Made by a program: the position numbers and the translations under genes
Shown: positions 27,691 through 36,327 of the stretch, in pieces
How the letters are laid out: each line of letters opens with the position of its first letter
Position numbering within the stretch: the first letter of the stretch is position 1
The notes under the pieces: model-generated
Told to the model about the DNA's origin: nothing
The model's input: only the letters and a program-made list of their open reading frames with translations
Databases searched by the model: none
Source of the DNA: Streptococcus ferus DSM 20646
GTDB lineage: Bacteria; Bacillota; Bacilli; Lactobacillales; Streptococcaceae
Assembly (NCBI RefSeq): GCF_000372425.1
Contig: NZ_AQVD01000003.1
Coordinates: 173,498 to 237,497, forward strand
Reading direction: 5' to 3'
DNA: 64,000 bases

Positions 27691-28387
27691 TAATTTACTA
27701 CTCATTGGTTCAGAAAGTCATGTCTGTCAAGACTATGTGACCAGATATAAAGATCATTATGATCACATTGTCGGTATTGATTTTCCAGCAGAGTCCAGTT
27801 TAGAGCACTATCTATCCGTTGATTTTCGTGATGATAGGGCCTATGAAGAAATAGAACGATTTTTGGCTGATCTAGATAAAAAATTTTCGCAAGTTGTTTT
27901 TGCAGCAGGAGTCAATCCTATGAATGACGTCTTTGGAGTAACGATAAGGGATTGGGATACCACTTTTGATGTCAATGTCAAGGCAGCCCTCTTTTCTCTA
28001 AAAGCAGCCTATGATTACTTTAGTTATCAAACAGCTCTTGTTTTAATCGCATCACAAAATGGTGTTGTTGCCCATAGTCAGCGAATTGATTACGGCACGT
28101 CTAAAAGCGCCTTGATACATTTAGCTAAAAACCTATCGGTTGATTACGCTAAAATCAATGACAAAGATCTTCGTGTCAATACAATATCTCCTTCTTATAT
28201 CAAGACAGAAGATAATAAAGACTTATTGGATTCCTATTTCGGAAAGCGTTTATTAGCAAGAATTCCTTATCGGAGGTTTGTCTCTCTTGAAGACGTCAGT
28301 CATTCTCTACATTTTCTTCTTGGAGAAGGCAGTCAATCGATCAGAGGGCAAAATCTGATTTTGGATTATGGCTATACTATTGTTTAG
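27680..28387 (+). CDS. SDR-family dehydrogenase, proposed oxidative decarboxylase of C-terminal Thr
   Basis: Short-chain dehydrogenase of 235 residues. The catalytic set is present: Ser in LIASQNG, and YGTSK (Tyr-x-x-x-Lys). FAAGVNPM corresponds to the NAAG motif. The N-terminal glycine motif is unusual (LLLIGSESHVCQDYV in place of TGxxxGxG), so cofactor binding may be modified. Oxidising a C-terminal Thr beta-hydroxyl gives a beta-keto acid that loses CO2, as in threonine dehydrogenase chemistry. The start at 27680 follows GAAGGAG and overlaps the methyltransferase by 11 nt. Confidence 0.78.
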   Translation: MGTNNLLLIGSESHVCQDYVTRYKDHYDHIVGIDFPAESSLEHYLSVDFRDDRAYEEIERFLADLDKKFSQVVFAAGVNPMNDVFGVTIRDWDTTFDVNVKAALFSLKAAYDYFSYQTALVLIASQNGVVAHSQRIDYGTSKSALIHLAKNLSVDYAKINDKDLRVNTISPSYIKTEDNKDLLDSYFGKRLLARIPYRRFVSLEDVSHSLHFLLGEGSQSIRGQNLILDYGYTIV

Positions 28388-28399
28388 AAAGGAGATGGC

Positions 28400-29308
28400 A
28401 TGGTTCAAACGATTGAAGAGCTTCACCATATTCAATACAGTATCTATGGGGATAAGCGGTGGCTTTATAATGTCAGAAACGACAGGATGATTGTGTCGAA
28501 GCAGCCTTTGGAAAATTATTTGGGAGAAATCAATCATTCTTCTAATCCCTTGTATGATTTTTATCATTCCCCCTATAAACGTGGGACAATGACAAACTTT
28601 CATATATTGAGAATTATTTTGGACAGTTCAAAAATTGATTTTTTCCATAAAATCGTATTGTTTTTGATCAACAGGTATTCGATGATTACGATGCTGACAC
28701 TGAGTATTCTGTATTTGCCACGGTTTGCTGAGTATTTGCAGCAATCGACGGAACAGTTTTCCTTAAGCCAGTTTTCAGCAGGTGAACTGATTATGATTTA
28801 TCTTGCAGTGGTGGGACTTGTTCTACCCTTGCACGAGTACGCCCATTTTTCAGTCTATTATAAATACTTTAAACCTCCTAAAGTGACCTTTGGTTTTTCG
28901 ATACGCTATTTTTCAATGCCGGTCTTCTTTATAAAAGTACCCTTTTATAAATTACTATCAGACAAGAAAAAAAATGAATTGATATTAGCAGGCATCAAAT
29001 GTCAAGTCGCAATTTGGTTCTTCTTGAGTGTGATCCATATGATATATCCTTCTCATTTTGTCAGTGGTCTGCTGTTGGTAAATCTAGGGCTAATTGTCAC
29101 CAACCTCTTGCCTTTTTTGAAATTAGATGGTTATTGGTATCTGAGTAATCTCTTAAAAGTAGATGACTACATGACCTATTTTAAAAATATGTTTTCCAAA
29201 AAAGCAGCTCCTCGTATTGATATCTTGATACTAGGAATTCTAAACTATATCCTAATCGCACTGTCTATCTGGGGGATTGCTTGCGACATTATCACATTTT
29301 TTATCTGA
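28400..29308 (+). CDS. M50-family membrane metalloprotease, proposed leader peptidase
   Basis: 302 residues with an intramembrane zinc-protease pattern: HEYAH (His145, Glu146, His149) and LDGYW (Asp243) between hydrophobic spans. Several further membrane segments, N-terminal ~85 residues soluble. RiPP loci often use M50 proteases to remove leaders, and one is part of characterised daptide loci as I recall. Encoded between the dehydrogenase and aminotransferase with small gaps. Confidence 0.82.
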   Translation: MVQTIEELHHIQYSIYGDKRWLYNVRNDRMIVSKQPLENYLGEINHSSNPLYDFYHSPYKRGTMTNFHILRIILDSSKIDFFHKIVLFLINRYSMITMLTLSILYLPRFAEYLQQSTEQFSLSQFSAGELIMIYLAVVGLVLPLHEYAHFSVYYKYFKPPKVTFGFSIRYFSMPVFFIKVPFYKLLSDKKKNELILAGIKCQVAIWFFLSVIHMIYPSHFVSGLLLVNLGLIVTNLLPFLKLDGYWYLSNLLKVDDYMTYFKNMFSKKAAPRIDILILGILNYILIALSIWGIACDIITFFI

Positions 29309-29321
29309 CAAGGAGAAAACG

Positions 29322-30554
29322 ATGCAACATTATGCTCTTTTAAACGGCGCTTATACGAATGAGACGCTCTATAATCTTAAGCCTGTTCGAGCAGAAGGGA
29401 CTTACTTATATAACAAGCAAAACCGGAAGTATTTAGATCTCAGAAGCGGTCTTTGGAACACTTCCTTGGGTTATGAAAAAGTATTATATCAGCAGGTTTC
29501 AGATAAATTTACGCAAATATTAGAACAAAGACTGCCCTATATTGATATTCATTCTTTTCAGCATGATAGCTATGATGAAGTCGCCCAAAAATTATTACAA
29601 CTTACAGGGAAAGCATTTAAGAGAGTTATTTACACTAACTCAGGTTCTGAGAATACAGAGTTAGCTTTGAAAATTGCGGACTATCTCAATAAAAAGTCAT
29701 CTAAAAATCGTATTCTAGCCTTTAAAGACTCCTATCACGGGACTTTCTTTGGAGGGGTTTCTGTCAGCGGTATCGATCAAGAAATCAATACCTCATTTTA
29801 TCCCAAATACGGAGACGTCACTTTTCTTGACTACCCTAAAAATACAGAGGATGAGAGACGGATACTGGATGAATTGGAGGGGATTGCTGGACGGTACGAT
29901 GTCATGGTTATAGAACCTATTCTAGCTTCTGCTGGTGTTTACTATGCGAGCATAGATTTTTTCAATAAACTGTTGCAGATACTGAGAGAAAATCAGGTGA
30001 TTACAGTTTTCGATGAAGTAGCAACTGGTTTTTTTAAAACAGGGATGCCTTTCTTTTTCCAACATTTATCAGAGGTTCCGGATTTGCTGTGTCTGAGTAA
30101 GGCCTTAAACAATGGCATTACAGCATTTGGTTGTATCTGTGTTAAGGAAGAACTGGATGACAAGCTACAAAAGTCAACCAGAACTAAAGAGCATTTTTCA
30201 ACTCAAAACGGAAATTTATTAGGGATGGTTTCAGCAGATACTGTTTTAGACTATTATCTAAAGGAAAAAAACTCTATTGAAGATAGTGTTAAATGTATCT
30301 CAAAGAGTGTTCAGGATATTTTCGATGCACAAAGTATACACTATCGCAATATCGGAGTTATGACGTCCGTGCGAACAGCTCCAGGTCATGCGATCCAGCT
30401 TGTGAAAGAATTGGAGAAACTTGGCATCCTTGTCTATCTCTATATCAATGATGATGAGGAGGGTCTTTCTATCATGCCCCCGTTTACCATTGATAAAGCT
30501 GTCTTGGAAAAGACGTTGACAATGATTGCCAAAAAAGTGTTAAAGCACCAATAA
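29322..30554 (+). CDS. Class III PLP-dependent aminotransferase
   Basis: 410 residues, fold-type I aminotransferase of the ornithine/GABA aminotransferase class. Visible are TNSGSENTELALKIA, the PLP-contacting VFDEVATGF, and the Schiff-base lysine in LCLSKALNNGITAFG. The ATG at 29322 with AAGGAG upstream is preferred to an upstream TTG inside the protease gene. In the proposed pathway it aminates the ketone left after decarboxylation of the C-terminal Thr. The first precursor gene starts 32 nt downstream. Confidence 0.85.
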   Translation: MQHYALLNGAYTNETLYNLKPVRAEGTYLYNKQNRKYLDLRSGLWNTSLGYEKVLYQQVSDKFTQILEQRLPYIDIHSFQHDSYDEVAQKLLQLTGKAFKRVIYTNSGSENTELALKIADYLNKKSSKNRILAFKDSYHGTFFGGVSVSGIDQEINTSFYPKYGDVTFLDYPKNTEDERRILDELEGIAGRYDVMVIEPILASAGVYYASIDFFNKLLQILRENQVITVFDEVATGFFKTGMPFFFQHLSEVPDLLCLSKALNNGITAFGCICVKEELDDKLQKSTRTKEHFSTQNGNLLGMVSADTVLDYYLKEKNSIEDSVKCISKSVQDIFDAQSIHYRNIGVMTSVRTAPGHAIQLVKELEKLGILVYLYINDDEEGLSIMPPFTIDKAVLEKTLTMIAKKVLKHQ

Positions 30555-30586
30555 AAGGTGACATCTTATTGAAAGGAGGTGAGGAA

Positions 30587-30706
30587 ATGGAGAAAGAGCT
30601 TATCACATTTGAAGAAGTGGATTCTAAAGAGTTCAATGGCTGGGCTGAAATCGGGATTGCTTTTGGAACAGGTGTAGTAATTGGCGGTGCTATTGTACTG
30701 ACTTAA
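30587..30706 (+). CDS. Daptide-like precursor peptide 1 (39 residues)
   Basis: Encoded directly behind the aminotransferase with a strong GAAAGGAGGTGAGG site. Leader ELITFEEVDSKEFNG shares the L-x-FEEV-x3-E-[LF]-x-G pattern with three more peptides at 31.2-31.6 kb. The presumed core after this Gly is Gly/Ala/Val-rich and hydrophobic and ends in VLT. The most diverged of the four and the only one separated from the rest. Confidence 0.8.
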   Translation: MEKELITFEEVDSKEFNGWAEIGIAFGTGVVIGGAIVLT

Positions 30707-30819
30707 TCAATCTTAATTGAATTGTTTCTCTAAACGACTGTGATTTCGGCAATAGCCGGTCCTCAGGATAAATGTTATTGAGGGAACTAGAAACAAATTT
30801 CAGAGATTGTAACTCTCAG

Positions 30820-30868
30820 CTATTGGCTATTTTCATAGCAGATGATGATTTGAATGCTATGGCAATAG
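30820..30868 (+). other. Bulged hairpin between precursor 1 and the small membrane protein gene
   Basis: CATAGCA/TGCTATG and CTATTG/CAATAG form two stacked helices with a bulge on the left arm. No T-run. The surrounding 197-nt gap (30707-30903) holds no convincing ORF. Confidence 0.4.
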
Positions 30869-30903
30869 TTAGCTTAATGTCTAAATGACATCTATCGAAT
30901 CAA

Positions 30904-31119
30904 ATGAAGGAGGAAAAATCTGTGAAAGACTCAAAAAACAGCAGTCTCATCAAGTTACAGAGCGTCTTTCTGACAATTTCTTTGCTAGGAACACTGGCAA
31001 TTATTTTGGCGGAAAGTAGATTACTGGTTTCTCTGATTATCATGGTTGTTATTATTATCTTAGCGTTTACGAATATGCTATGGCTTCGACAGCTAGATAA
31101 TAAGGTGAACAATCGGTGA
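30904..31119 (+). CDS. Small two-span membrane protein, candidate immunity protein
   Basis: 71 residues: charged N-terminus, two hydrophobic segments (about 15-37 and 40-58), basic C-terminus. AAGGAGG overlaps the annotated start region, so the GTG at 30922 is an alternative start. Not assigned to a family. Its place among precursor genes suggests producer self-protection. The overall pattern also resembles small membrane proteins paired with an XRE regulator such as the one at 31621. Confidence 0.65.
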   Translation: MKEEKSVKDSKNSSLIKLQSVFLTISLLGTLAIILAESRLLVSLIIMVVIIILAFTNMLWLRQLDNKVNNR

Positions 31120-31153
31120 TAGTCATTAAAAAGTAGAAAGGTTAGAAATTAAG

Positions 31154-31297
31154 ATGGAATTACAAAATAATCAAGTCTTGGTTTTTGAAGAAGTAGAAAC
31201 TGCTGAGCTGAACGGCAACGCTAGAGATGCCGTTACTGGTTTCGGCGTTGGAATTGGTATTGTCGCTGCAGCAGCGGGCATTGTAGCCTTAACTTAA
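31154..31297 (+). CDS. Daptide-like precursor peptide 2 (47 residues)
   Basis: Leader contains LVFEEVETAELNG; the core begins NARDAVTGFGVG and ends GIVALT. Residues from FEEV onward differ from precursor 3 at only two positions, pointing to recent duplication. Ribosome-binding site (GAAAGG) is weaker and further from the ATG than for the other precursors. Confidence 0.85.
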   Translation: MELQNNQVLVFEEVETAELNGNARDAVTGFGVGIGIVAAAAGIVALT

Positions 31298-31309
31298 AGG
31301 AGGAATATT

Positions 31310-31459
31310 ATGGAATTGACAAATAGTTTTACGAAAGAACTGGTTTTTGAAGAAGTAGAAACTGCTGAGCTGAACGGCAACGCCAGAGATGCCATTGAAG
31401 GTTTCGGCGTTGGGATTGGTATTGTTGCAGCAGCAGCAGGTATTGTAGCCCTAACTTAA
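31310..31459 (+). CDS. Daptide-like precursor peptide 3 (49 residues)
   Basis: Same architecture: FEEVETAELNG leader end, core NARDAIEGFGVG to GIVALT. Preceded by AAAGGAGG. Core would form an amphipathic or hydrophobic helix with an Ala4 run. Together with precursor 2 it could act as a two-component product, but that is not visible in the sequence. Confidence 0.87.
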   Translation: MELTNSFTKELVFEEVETAELNGNARDAIEGFGVGIGIVAAAAGIVALT

Positions 31460-31471
31460 AGGAGGAATATT

Positions 31472-31618
31472 ATGGAATTGACAGATAACCTGATGAACGA
31501 ATTAACATTTGAAGAAGTTACAACAGATGAACTTTATGGAGACGGCTGGTTCGTCGGTGGTGTCGCTGGCGGTGTTGTAGTCGGTGGAGCTATCTGGGCC
31601 GGTGTTGTTCTGACCTAA
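31472..31618 (+). CDS. Daptide-like precursor peptide 4 (48 residues)
   Basis: Leader LTFEEVTTDELYG followed by a Gly/Val-rich core with two Trp, ending GVVLT. The upstream sequence AAAGGAGGAATATTATGGAA repeats exactly that of precursor 3, so the genes arose by tandem duplication with divergence of the core. Last precursor; the HTH gene starts 2 nt after its stop. Confidence 0.87.
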   Translation: MELTDNLMNELTFEEVTTDELYGDGWFVGGVAGGVVVGGAIWAGVVLT

Positions 31619-31620
31619 AA

Positions 31621-31845
31621 ATGAGTATTACTGGTAGTTACATTCGTCCATTGAGACGGAAATACCATACCTCTCAAGAGGAGCTAAGCCAACTGCTAGG
31701 TGTGAGTAGGCAAACCATTAGTTCCTTGGAAAATGGTCACTCCTGTCCTTCTTTGACATTAGCTTATGACTTATCAAAGGTATTTAATTGTCGTATAGAA
31801 GATTTATTTATTTTTGATGATTTGGCAATTTTTGAGGAGGATTAG
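31621..31845 (+). CDS. XRE-family HTH regulator (YozG type)
   Basis: 74 residues, almost entirely one helix-turn-helix domain: YHTSQEELSQLLGVSRQTIS then LENGHSCPSLTLAYDLSKVF. Begins 2 nt after precursor 4, so it depends on translation of that gene and is presumably co-expressed. It may autoregulate the precursor transcript or control the adjacent membrane protein gene. Confidence 0.88.
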   Translation: MSITGSYIRPLRRKYHTSQEELSQLLGVSRQTISSLENGHSCPSLTLAYDLSKVFNCRIEDLFIFDDLAIFEED

Positions 31846-31894
31846 GAGTTGTCATCCTATGATGACGGCAGATCTCATTAAAATAAAATGATAC

Positions 31895-31923
31895 AAAAAG
31901 AGCTAAGCGGATTAGTTCTTTTT
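31895..31923 (+). terminator. Terminator at the end of the peptide cluster
   Basis: AAGAGCTAA and TTAGTTCTT pair (one G-U) around a 5- to 6-nt loop, flanked by A-run and T-run. Confidence 0.65.
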
Positions 31924-31996
31924 ATATGGTTTCGGATAATAAGAACTATCAGATGGAGTAACCGTGTTTTTATATCTCATTTGCTCCCAAAATCTT

Positions 31997-32016
31997 ATGT
32001 AAACGCAACCGTTTGC
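31997..32016. promoter_or_regulatory. cre-like element upstream of pgi
   Basis: ATGTAAACG (a cre left half) abuts GCAACCGTTTGC (32005-32016), the 12-mer also found before ulaA. Likely CcpA-related, about 90 nt before pgi. Neither half is a full consensus site. Confidence 0.4.
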
Positions 32017-32107
32017 TCTATTTTGCAAATAAAATCACAAAATCATTGAAAAAAGCTATGGAAAAGAGTAAGATAGAGATACGACTGTATTTAGGAGGTT
32101 GTTAATG

Positions 32108-33457
32108 ATGTCGCATATTAAATTCGATTATTCAAAAGTACTTGACAAATTTGTTGCACCGCACGAACTTGACTATCTGCAAGGGCAGGTAACGGTTGCA
32201 GACCAAGCCCTTCGTGAAGGCTCTGGCCCTGGCGGTGAAATGACAGGCTGGCTTAATTTGCCAGAAAACTATGACCGAGAAGAATTCGCCCGCATTAAAA
32301 AGGCTGCTGCTAAAATTCAGGCAGATAGTGATGTTCTGGTTGTGATTGGTATTGGCGGTTCATACTTGGGCGCGCGTGCTGCGATTGACTTTTTAAACAG
32401 CTCTTTTGTAAATCTTGAAAGCAAAGAAGAGCGTAAGGCACCGCAGATTCTCTATGCAGGGAACTCCATTTCTTCTAACTATTTAGCTGATTTGGTTGAT
32501 TATGTTGCAGACAAGGATTTCTCTGTCAATGTTATTTCCAAATCAGGAACAACGACAGAACCAGCCATTGCTTTCCGTGTGTTCAAAGAACTGTTGGTTA
32601 AAAAGTACGGACAGGAAGAAGCCAACAAGCGTATTTATGCGACGACAGACCGTGTCAAAGGTGCTGTTAAAGTAGAAGCAGATGCTAATAACTGGGAAAC
32701 CTTTGTTGTTCCAGACAGTGTCGGCGGCCGTTTCACGGTCTTGACAGCTGTCGGTCTTTTGCCGATTGCTGCTTCCGGAGCAGATCTCGATCAGCTGATG
32801 GCCGGTGCTAATGCTGCTCGCCAGGCTTATGCTTCAGACAAAATCGCTGACAATGAAGCCTACCAGTATGCAGCTATCCGTAATATCCTCTATCGTAAGG
32901 GTTATGTGACTGAAATTTTGGCCAACTATGAGCCGTCTCTTCAATACTTTAGCGAATGGTGGAAACAGTTGGCAGGGGAATCTGAGGGGAAAGACCAAAA
33001 AGGAATCTACCCAACCTCAGCCAACTTCTCAACAGACCTCCACTCTTTGGGACAGTTTATCCAAGAAGGCACACGTAATCTTTTTGAGACCGTTATCCGA
33101 GTTGATAAACCGCGTCAAAACATCTTGGTTCCAGAAGAAGCTGAAGACCTTGACGGACTTGGCTATCTCCAAGGTAAAGATGTTGACTATGTCAATAAAA
33201 AAGCAACAGATGGGGTTTTGCTTGCCCATACGGATGGCGGTGTGCCAAACACCTTCCTGACAATCCCTGAACAAGATGAGTTCACACTTGGCTATGTGAT
33301 TTACTTTTTTGAATTAGCGATTGGTCTCTCAGGCTATCTCAACGGGGTCAACCCATTTGATCAACCGGGGGTAGAAGCCTATAAGAAAAATATGTTTGCC
33401 CTGCTTGGCAAACCAGGCTTTGAAGAACTCGGAGCTGAATTGAACGCGCGGTTGTAA
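32108..33457 (+). CDS. pgi: Glucose-6-phosphate isomerase
   Basis: Interconverts glucose 6-phosphate and fructose 6-phosphate in glycolysis. The 449-residue product matches streptococcal Pgi throughout, with [53 protein letters not shown] and the C-terminal [14 protein letters not shown]. Two ATGs occur (32105 and 32108); the second gives the family N-terminus [18 protein letters not shown] upstream. Confidence 0.97.
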   Translation: MSHIKFDYSKVLDKFVAPHELDYLQGQVTVADQALREGSGPGGEMTGWLNLPENYDREEFARIKKAAAKIQADSDVLVVIGIGGSYLGARAAIDFLNSSFVNLESKEERKAPQILYAGNSISSNYLADLVDYVADKDFSVNVISKSGTTTEPAIAFRVFKELLVKKYGQEEANKRIYATTDRVKGAVKVEADANNWETFVVPDSVGGRFTVLTAVGLLPIAASGADLDQLMAGANAARQAYASDKIADNEAYQYAAIRNILYRKGYVTEILANYEPSLQYFSEWWKQLAGESEGKDQKGIYPTSANFSTDLHSLGQFIQEGTRNLFETVIRVDKPRQNILVPEEAEDLDGLGYLQGKDVDYVNKKATDGVLLAHTDGGVPNTFLTIPEQDEFTLGYVIYFFELAIGLSGYLNGVNPFDQPGVEAYKKNMFALLGKPGFEELGAELNARL

Positions 33458-33594
33458 TGACAGATGGGTTCTTAAAATAGCGATTAAATGAAAAGATTTG
33501 GTTCTGCTTGGTGTGGAATCAAGTTTTTTTATTATTAGGGTAATTAGTCTACAATTTTTGCAATCACGCCTAAAAAGTCTGTCTTAATTTTATG

Positions 33595-33612
33595 GTGTAA
33601 GCGCTTTATAAT
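33595..33612 (+). promoter_or_regulatory. srl operon promoter overlapped by a cre site
   Basis: GTGTAAGCGCTTTATA (33595-33610) matches the cre core and overlaps the TATAAT -10 at 33607-33612, so CcpA binding would block the promoter. Confidence 0.65.
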
Positions 33613-33642
33613 AAAAGCATACCAAACAAAGGAGTGAAGGAA

Positions 33643-34443
33643 ATGAAAGACTGGTTGAATATTCGAGGAAAAACAGTTGTTGTTACGGGCGCTTCATCGG
33701 GGATTGGGAAAGCTATCGTCGAAGAATTGCTGGCCTTAGAGGTTAATGTGGCTAACTTTGACCTCTCAGATAATGGTTTACAGCATGACAACCTATTTTT
33801 TGTTCAGGTTGATGTAACGTCTCGTCAGGAAGTTGAGTCTGGCGTTGAGGCTGTTCTGAAAAGGTTTGGAACCATTGATGGTCTTGTTAACAATGCAGGG
33901 ATTAACCTGCCTCGTCTGTTAGTAGATCCTAAAAATCCACATGGGCCCTATGAACTGGATGAAAACACTTTTGAAAGAATCACCATGATTAATCAGAAAG
34001 GTCTCTATCTGGTTAGTCAGGCAGTAGCCAGGATTCTGGTAGCTAAAAATGCAGGTGTTATTATTAACATGGCTTCTGAAGCGGGTCTGGAAGGTTCTGA
34101 AGGGCAGAGTGCTTATGCAGCTACTAAAGCAGCCGTTTACAGTTACACCCGTTCATGGGCTAAAGAGCTTGGCAAGTATGGTGTTCGTGTGGTTGGGATT
34201 GCTCCTGGGATTATGGAGGCAACAGGTCTTCGTACCTTGGCCTATGAGGAAGCTTTGGCTTATACGCGAGGAAAGACCGTAGCTGATATTCGTGCAGGCT
34301 ATGCTTCAACCAGTACAACTCCGCTTGGCAGAAGCGGAAAACTGAGTGAGGTGGCAGACCTTACCGCCTATTACCTATCTGATCGTTCTAGTTACATTAC
34401 TGGCATAACGACTAATGTGGCAGGAGGTAAAACGAGAGGGTAG
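33643..34443 (+). CDS. srlD: Sorbitol-6-phosphate 2-dehydrogenase
   Basis: SDR-family enzyme oxidising sorbitol 6-phosphate to fructose 6-phosphate. TGASSGIGKAIVEEL is the NAD-binding motif, VNNAGIN follows, and the catalytic set is Ser in INMASEAGLEGS with YAATKAA. C-terminal GGKTRG. 266 residues. The ATG at 33643 is 8 nt after AAAGGAG and is preferred to a GTG at 33634 inside the ribosome-binding region. Function is inferred from its place at the head of the sorbitol PTS operon. Confidence 0.9.
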   Translation: MKDWLNIRGKTVVVTGASSGIGKAIVEELLALEVNVANFDLSDNGLQHDNLFFVQVDVTSRQEVESGVEAVLKRFGTIDGLVNNAGINLPRLLVDPKNPHGPYELDENTFERITMINQKGLYLVSQAVARILVAKNAGVIINMASEAGLEGSEGQSAYAATKAAVYSYTRSWAKELGKYGVRVVGIAPGIMEATGLRTLAYEEALAYTRGKTVADIRAGYASTSTTPLGRSGKLSEVADLTAYYLSDRSSYITGITTNVAGGKTRG

Positions 34444-34461
34444 TCTTACAAAGGAGTAAAT

Positions 34462-36327
34462 GTGACACAAATCGATCGTTGGTATCAAATTTTAAATCAG
34501 TTGCAAATGATGCCAGAAAAAGCTAAGAAGGAGTTACAGACGGAACTAGGGATCAGCCGTCAGACTCTAGACACTAGTATTGAACAACTTAATGATCTCT
34601 TGAAGGATGTGGCTAAGGTAGATGAGCAAGAGAGTCGTTTGCGGTTGATTGTCAGTGATTATGAACACTTTGAAGATGTTTTATTAGGGAGTTTGAAAAA
34701 AGAAAGTGATTTCAATGCGCCTAGTAAACGAATTAGTTATATCTTAAAACGCCTGATTGATGCGGATGAAAGTTTGCTGATTGACGATTTAGCTGATGAG
34801 ATGATGGTTAGCAGAGGAACCATTAATAAGGACCTAAAAGTTGCTAAAGAGATTGCTAATCGCTATGACATTGCTATCATTGGTAGACCCAATAAGGGGC
34901 TTAGAGCTGAAGGTAGTGAATTTAATAAGCGTCTCCTCTATATCAATCAGGTTTATGACTATTTTGAAGTGGACAATGTTAGCGAGACTTTGGTGGCAGT
35001 TGTTACCAGTCTTTCTAAGCTTTACCATTTGCCTCGACATACCCAAATTCTTTTATTAAAGACTTTATCGACGATGATTGGGCGGCTTTCTGCTAAGCAA
35101 TTTCTTGATCAGATCAATTTGCCTTTAGCGATTGTCGGTCAGGCAAATCCACTTTTGGAAGATATCCTGTATTGCCTTGAATCTGATTTGGAAATGACCC
35201 TAAGTCAAGCTGAACGAGATTTTCTGAGCTTATCGCTGAATTTACAGTACCACCAAGGTTTGCAAGGTGAGGGCTTATCTGAGGAACGATTGCAAACAAT
35301 CTACCAAAAGATTATGTCTCAAATTCATCAGGAGGTGATTGTTACATTCAATGAAGAAGAGCTTTTCAAAGAATTGGAAGAGCATCTCAAATTTATGATC
35401 AACCGCCTGATTTTCAGGAATCAAATATCAGATATTTTTCAAGGAGAGTTAAGAGATAAATACCCCTTCGCCTATCGATTATCGGAAATTTCGGCAAAGG
35501 TGCTGGAAGCACAATTAGGTGTTAAGGTGGATGAGACTGAAATCAGTTATCTAGCACTTTACTTTGAAATGTTTCTTAAAGGAGCGGAAGTCGAGGAGGC
35601 CATTAAGCCTAAAATTGCTGTCGTTTGCAATACCGGCAGAGGGACAGCCAACATGATTCAACAGCAACTGCGTAAGGTACTAGGAGACCATGTTGAGATC
35701 GATCAGTATGCGGAGGAAACTTTTAATCTTCAAACCGTGAAAGATTACTTCGCAGTATTTACGACTTTTCCCCTTCGTTTTCAGCAAGAAGAGGTTCCGG
35801 TGATTCATCTGACCCACTTGTTCAATGAGAACTGGCTGATGGAAGAATGGCAAAAGGTGCAGAGACATCACCAAAAGCAAATGGATAAGACAAAGGCCCT
35901 ATTGATGCGTCTGGGTCCTCAGGACAGTTACGAAGCTTATCTTCAGCAAATGATTGACTCCTTGGAGAATTTACAGTTTGTAGATGTGGATTTTCGGTAT
36001 AGAATTTTTGAGAGAGAAGCTAGACAGACAAGTTTGTTTGGGCAAAATATCGCATTTCCCCATACGATCAACAAAGGAAGTCCGGATATTGTTCTGGGAC
36101 TAGGTTTGCTAGAGGAACCTCTGTGGATTGAAGGAGAAAGTTTGGAATTCATCTTCTTACTGGCAATACCGGAGGTTCTTGGGGACGGTATGGAAGAAGA
36201 TTTGCTTGATGTCTATGATGTGATTTTCAAATTTAGCAACGACACTCAGATGAAAGACACTTTGAGAAATATTCCGGATCAAGACAGATTGATAGAATGG
36301 TTAAAAGAAGGGAAGGTTTTGCAATGA
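34462..36327 (+). CDS. Sorbitol operon PRD regulator with EIIA-like domain
   Basis: 621-residue BglG/MtlR-type regulator. N-terminal HTHs (QTELGISRQTLDTS and ADEMMVSRGTINKDL), two PRDs (about 170-390), an EIIB-like domain with the Cys in AVVCNTGRGTANM, and a C-terminal EIIA-like domain with the phosphorylatable His in NIAFPHTINKG. Starts with GTG after AAAGGAG. Overlaps gutM by 4 nt. Domain content predicts an activator controlled by PTS phosphorylation in response to sorbitol. Confidence 0.9.
   Translation: MTQIDRWYQILNQLQMMPEKAKKELQTELGISRQTLDTSIEQLNDLLKDVAKVDEQESRLRLIVSDYEHFEDVLLGSLKKESDFNAPSKRISYILKRLIDADESLLIDDLADEMMVSRGTINKDLKVAKEIANRYDIAIIGRPNKGLRAEGSEFNKRLLYINQVYDYFEVDNVSETLVAVVTSLSKLYHLPRHTQILLLKTLSTMIGRLSAKQFLDQINLPLAIVGQANPLLEDILYCLESDLEMTLSQAERDFLSLSLNLQYHQGLQGEGLSEERLQTIYQKIMSQIHQEVIVTFNEEELFKELEEHLKFMINRLIFRNQISDIFQGELRDKYPFAYRLSEISAKVLEAQLGVKVDETEISYLALYFEMFLKGAEVEEAIKPKIAVVCNTGRGTANMIQQQLRKVLGDHVEIDQYAEETFNLQTVKDYFAVFTTFPLRFQQEEVPVIHLTHLFNENWLMEEWQKVQRHHQKQMDKTKALLMRLGPQDSYEAYLQQMIDSLENLQFVDVDFRYRIFEREARQTSLFGQNIAFPHTINKGSPDIVLGLGLLEEPLWIEGESLEFIFLLAIPEVLGDGMEEDLLDVYDVIFKFSNDTQMKDTLRNIPDQDRLIEWLKEGKVLQ

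Noticed and set aside
30877..30891. ATGTCTAAATGACAT resembling a ComR box
   Set aside because: The half-sites are in the reverse order (ATGTC...GACAT) and no -10 lies at the spacing seen for the two real boxes.
33460..33540. Terminator after pgi
   Set aside because: T-run is present but no convincing complementary arms precede it.
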